The translations under genes were made by a program, and so were the position numbers. Positions 1-5,943 of a stretch of 5,943 bases of DNA are shown here, one piece after another. Every line of letters starts with the position of its first letter. Positions within the stretch are counted from its first letter, which is position 1. The notes under the pieces are model-generated. The model did not search any database and was not told where the DNA came from. It saw only the letters and a list, made by a program, of their open reading frames with translations. Origin of the DNA: Ignavibacteriales bacterium (GTDB lineage Bacteria; Bacteroidota; Ignavibacteria; T3Sed10-11); assembly GCA_003560935.1 (NCBI GenBank), contig PWJF01000227.1:1-5943 (forward strand). Reading direction: 5' to 3'.

Positions 1-1
1 A

Positions 2-955
2 GGGCATCGGGTTGTTCACGGCGGCGAAACATTTACAAAATCAGCGCTGGTTACCGACGAGGTTATAAAGGGAATTCGGGATAATATTGAACTCGCCCCG
101 CTTCATAATCCTCATAATCTTCGCGGTATTACGGCATGTATAAACCATCTGCCGGAGACACCGCAGGTTGCCGTTTTTGATACCGCATTTCACCAACAAA
201 TGCCTCCCTACTCGTATTTATACGGCATACCTTATTCGTTGTACCGTCGTTACAAAATCCGCCGTTATGGCTTCCACGGCACGTCGCACCGGTACGTTTC
301 AGAACGTGCGGCGAAGTTAATGAATAAACCTTTGGATTCATTAAAGCTCATTACATGTCATCTCGGCAACGGATGCAGTATGGCTGCGATTGACGGCGGT
401 GTTTCGATCGATACGACAATGGGTTTCACGCCATTGGAGGGTTTGCTCATGGGAACACGATCGGGAGATATGGACCCTTCCGTCATTCTGTACATTATGG
501 CCAAAGAAGAACTCGGTTCGTCGGAAGCCAATGCACTGTTGAACAAGCACAGCGGATTGATGGGAATCTCCGGAATCAGCAGTGATATGCGGGATATACT
601 TCTGGAAGCCAAGGACGGCGATAAACAGGCGGGATTTGCTTTTGATGTATTTTGCTATCGGATAAAAAAATATGTCGGAGCTTATGGAGCATCTCTCGGC
701 GGGTTAGATGCCGTTGTTTTCACCGGCGGTATCGGGGAAAACAGCGCTGAGGTCCGCTCACGAAGTCTATCCGGACTTTCATATATGGGTATTACGATCG
801 ACGATGAATTAAACACATCGTCCAACAAGGAAAAAAATATCGCCACATCGGATAGTCCCGTGGATGTTTATGTCATACCCACAAATGAAGAACTGATGAT
901 CGCGATTGATACGATGGAGATCGTGAATGAAGAGTTAAAAGAGAAGGTCACCTGA
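2..955 (+). CDS. ackA: Acetate kinase, 5'-truncated by the window edge
   Basis: Acetate kinase (ASKHA superfamily, cytoplasmic) interconverts acetate + ATP and acetyl phosphate + ADP, normally paired with phosphotransacetylase. The open frame enters at base 2 with no start codon in view and ends at TGA 953-955, giving 317 visible residues. It begins at the family motif GHRVVHGGE. Numbering against the Methanosarcina thermophila enzyme (from memory) gives a constant offset of 88, so about 88 N-terminal residues lie outside the window. With that offset every catalytic residue in view is present: R91 (GHR), H123 (APLHNP), D148 (FDTAFH), H180 (GFHGTSH), R241 (GTRSGD) and E384 (TNEE). The nucleotide-binding GGIGEN is at visible residues 242-247. 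The conserved phosphate loop reads LGNGCS, with Cys where Ser or Gly is more common. The ATG at base 200 is internal (Met67 of the fragment), not the start. No pta gene lies downstream; it could lie to the left. The gene converges with glnB. Identification is secure. Confidence 0.97.
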   Translation, partial: GHRVVHGGETFTKSALVTDEVIKGIRDNIELAPLHNPHNLRGITACINHLPETPQVAVFDTAFHQQMPPYSYLYGIPYSLYRRYKIRRYGFHGTSHRYVSERAAKLMNKPLDSLKLITCHLGNGCSMAAIDGGVSIDTTMGFTPLEGLLMGTRSGDMDPSVILYIMAKEELGSSEANALLNKHSGLMGISGISSDMRDILLEAKDGDKQAGFAFDVFCYRIKKYVGAYGASLGGLDAVVFTGGIGENSAEVRSRSLSGLSYMGITIDDELNTSSNKEKNIATSDSPVDVYVIPTNEELMIAIDTMEIVNEELKEKVT

Positions 956-1005
956 CCAGGAATGCATGCAATAACGATAGGTAATTCGCTGTACATCCAC
1001 CGTTT

Positions 1006-4412
<3,407 letters not shown>

Positions 4413-4425
4413 AATCGATTATCTA

Positions 4426-4430
4426 TCCTT
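4426..4430 (-). promoter_or_regulatory. secA ribosome binding site (AAGGA), long spacing
   Basis: Read leftward, AAAAGGATAG precedes the secA ATG. The AAGGA core ends 13 bases from the start codon, longer than the usual 5-9. The start cannot be moved upstream because an in-frame TAA lies 7-9 bases before the ATG, so this is either a poorly spaced Shine-Dalgarno site or initiation does not depend on one. Weak SD dependence is known in Bacteroidota. Confidence 0.5.
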
Positions 4431-4452
4431 TTGAATGACTGAATATCGTTTG

Positions 4453-4481
4453 AATATACCAATTGATTTATACTTGTTCAA
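4453..4481 (-). promoter_or_regulatory. Predicted sigma-70-like promoter for secA-glnB
   Basis: On the minus strand, a -35 element TTGAAC (4481-4476; first four bases match TTGACA) is followed by exactly 17 bp and a -10 element TATATT (4458-4453; five of six match TATAAT). Transcription would start near 4446, leaving a secA leader of about 33 bases that contains the AAGGA site. Placement and orientation fit the secA start at 4412. No promoter is evident before glnB, so this one probably serves both genes. Confidence 0.6.
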
Positions 4482-4486
4482 GAAAT

Positions 4487-4515
4487 TTGCCTTTTTTTAT
4501 AAATGTTCATAAACT
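4487..4515 (+). promoter_or_regulatory. Possible promoter for dacB
   Basis: A -35-like TTGCCT (4487-4492) and a -10-like TAAACT (4510-4515; four of six match TATAAT) are separated by 17 bp, with a T-run between them. The start of transcription would fall near 4522, about 25-32 bases before the likely dacB start codons. It is weaker than the divergent secA promoter. An alternative -10, GATAAT at 4520-4525, lacks a well-placed -35. The two -35 boxes of the opposed promoters are only 5 bp apart. Confidence 0.35.
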
Positions 4516-4547
4516 ACGGGATAATGCTTTTCCATTATCGATCGAGA

Positions 4548-5943
4548 ATGACCATGCAATCCATACGTATAACATATATTATCGGTATAATATTCCCGAT
4601 TTTGTTGCTCACCTCCTGTTCGCCGGTACCTGAGACAATCCGTGATATCGAAGATACCCCTCTTACCGGCACCGAACAAATTAAAAAATCACAGGTCGAA
4701 CACCGTCTTCACAACATGCTGAAACGAGATGAGTTCAAACATACCATCCCCTCAATGATCATTATGTCTGCAGATTACGGTGATACGATATTTTCATATC
4801 AGAGTGACTTGCTTGTACGTCCCGCATCAAATCAAAAACTATTAACCGCAGCCGCTGCACTCCAACTACTCGGTCCGGAATACAATTTTCGTACGATTTT
4901 ATACCACGATGGCGAAATTGATGACGGGATATTATATGGGAATCTTATCATAAAAGGATTCGGTGATCCGTTGTTGAGTTTGAGCGATCTCGATAAATTT
5001 ATTGAATCATTGAATATATTTGGCATCCGCAAAGTGAGGGGCGATGTCATCATTGATGATACTTTTTTTGATGACGTTCTCTGGCCAACGGGATGGATGT
5101 GGGATGATGAACCACATGCGTACGTGCCTTATATCAGCGCTTTATCGATCAATAGCAATGTCGTGACATTATCTGTCGAGCGTTCGACCGGTTCGGACGA
5201 CCAATTTACCGTTCAGGTTTCACCATATACGTCTTACATCCAGTTTGAATTACATACCGAACAAAATAGTAATGGACAAAACGATGAATTACAGATTCTC
5301 CCCAACCGGATGAGCGGCGATAATCAGTTCTTCATAAAAGGTGATTTGCAAAATGTCCACTTACCGAGACGCTTTACTGTCACCGTTCGTGATCCGGCGA
5401 TGTTTGCCGGCATCCTTTTTCTGGAAAAATTACACGAGAACGGAATAACTACCGGCGGAACAGTTGTTCGCGGAGTGACAGATTCCACAGCGGTTCCTCT
5501 GATGCAATTTAATACTCCTATCGATTCAGTTCTTCATGCGATGAACAAATCCAGCGACAACCTCGCGGCCGAAGCGACATGGAAAACACTATCGGCCGAG
5601 CTATATGGTCCACCCGGTACCGGTGACGGCGGACGTCGTGCAGTCGAACAAGGGCTAAAAATGCTCAATGTGGACCGATTCCCATTACGTCTTGCTGACG
5701 GATCGGGCGTTTCGTTTTATAATCTCGTAACAACCAGAATGCTTGCCGAGTTGTTGTTTCAAATAAGTGAAAATTCAAATTTTTTCAGACCCTTTTACGA
5801 AAGTCTCGCGGTTCTCGGCGTGGACGGAACATTACTTAGACGTGCGGTGCATTCACAGGCTCGTGGAAGAGTACGTGGTAAAACCGGAACATTAACCGGT
5901 GTTAGTTCGCTCGTCGGCTATGTTGACACACTTCATGGTGAAA
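4548..5943 (+). CDS. dacB: D-Ala-D-Ala carboxypeptidase/endopeptidase (PBP4/DacB, peptidase S13), predicted lipoprotein, 3'-truncated
   Basis: The frame is open from here to the right edge (465 residues, no stop). PBP4-type enzymes act in the periplasm, removing the terminal D-Ala from peptidoglycan stem peptides and cutting peptide cross-links. All three penicillin-binding motifs are present: SxxK as S94-N-Q-K97 within RPASNQKLLTAAAALQLLGP, SxN as S336-D-N338 in MNKSSDNLAAE, and K445-T-G447 in RGKTGTLTGV. The segment LADGSGVSFYNLV (382-394) is also typical of S13. E. coli PBP4 continues about 60 residues past KTG, so only the C-terminal end is missing. The N-terminus has Arg7, a hydrophobic stretch and a lipobox L21-T-S-C24, so the protein is probably a lipid-anchored Sec substrate, unlike soluble E. 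coli PBP4. The start is uncertain. ATG 4548 and ATG 4554 (the latter with GAGA six bases upstream) both give a normal lipoprotein signal. In-frame ATGs at 4524 and 4503 would lengthen it, and an in-frame TAA at 4500-4502 sets the limit. It diverges from secA. Confidence 0.94.
   Translation, partial: MTMQSIRITYIIGIIFPILLLTSCSPVPETIRDIEDTPLTGTEQIKKSQVEHRLHNMLKRDEFKHTIPSMIIMSADYGDTIFSYQSDLLVRPASNQKLLTAAAALQLLGPEYNFRTILYHDGEIDDGILYGNLIIKGFGDPLLSLSDLDKFIESLNIFGIRKVRGDVIIDDTFFDDVLWPTGWMWDDEPHAYVPYISALSINSNVVTLSVERSTGSDDQFTVQVSPYTSYIQFELHTEQNSNGQNDELQILPNRMSGDNQFFIKGDLQNVHLPRRFTVTVRDPAMFAGILFLEKLHENGITTGGTVVRGVTDSTAVPLMQFNTPIDSVLHAMNKSSDNLAAEATWKTLSAELYGPPGTGDGGRRAVEQGLKMLNVDRFPLRLADGSGVSFYNLVTTRMLAELLFQISENSNFFRPFYESLAVLGVDGTLLRRAVHSQARGRVRGKTGTLTGVSSLVGYVDTLHGE

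Noticed and set aside
129..612. Three minus-strand open frames opposite ackA
   Set aside because: They lie opposite conserved acetate kinase motifs (HGTSH, GTRSGD) and have no features of their own.
4469..4476. Bacteroidota-type -7 box (TATACTTG, one mismatch to TAnnTTTG) on the + strand
   Set aside because: The nearest upstream TTTG (4449-4452) is only 16 bp away rather than about 19-20, and the box would sit far upstream of dacB within the secA promoter.
4497..4679. 60-codon minus-strand frame over the dacB start
   Set aside because: It overlaps the DacB signal peptide in antisense, has no ribosome site and would occupy the dacB promoter region.

Overview
The window holds four protein-coding genes and almost no spare DNA. 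In order they are the 3' part of an acetate kinase gene (ackA, + strand, cut by the left edge), a PII nitrogen-signalling gene (glnB, - strand), a long secA (- strand), and the first ~465 codons of a D-Ala-D-Ala carboxypeptidase/endopeptidase gene (dacB/PBP4 type, + strand, cut by the right edge). All four keep their diagnostic active-site or binding residues. I see no frameshift, insertion sequence, tRNA, rRNA, CRISPR array or phage sequence. No stretch of 300 bases lacks a gene.

The genes point to a Gram-negative-type bacterium of the FCB group (Bacteroidota, Chlorobi, Ignavibacteria, Marinimicrobia and relatives). The best evidence is SecA. It is 1020 residues long against about 900 in E. 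coli, with extra sequence before the ATP site and in the preprotein-crosslinking region, and it is shorter between motif GRGTD and the arginine-finger motif. This is the layout I know from Bacteroides-type SecA. The lipoprotein form of DacB fits an organism with an outer membrane. I cannot name a genus.

Layout: ackA and glnB converge, with 50 bases between their stop codons. secA and glnB are read leftward as a unit, with only 5 bases between the secA stop and the glnB ATG. secA and dacB diverge from a 135-base gap (4413-4547) that holds back-to-back promoter-like elements. The secA one (TTGAAC, 17 bp, TATATT) is close to the sigma-70 consensus.

Together these are housekeeping functions: acetyl-phosphate/acetate metabolism, nitrogen and energy sensing, Sec export, and peptidoglycan maturation. 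DacB is itself expected to be a Sec client because it has a lipoprotein signal peptide. The least ordinary feature is the tight secA-glnB coupling. I did not find evidence for a previously undescribed system.
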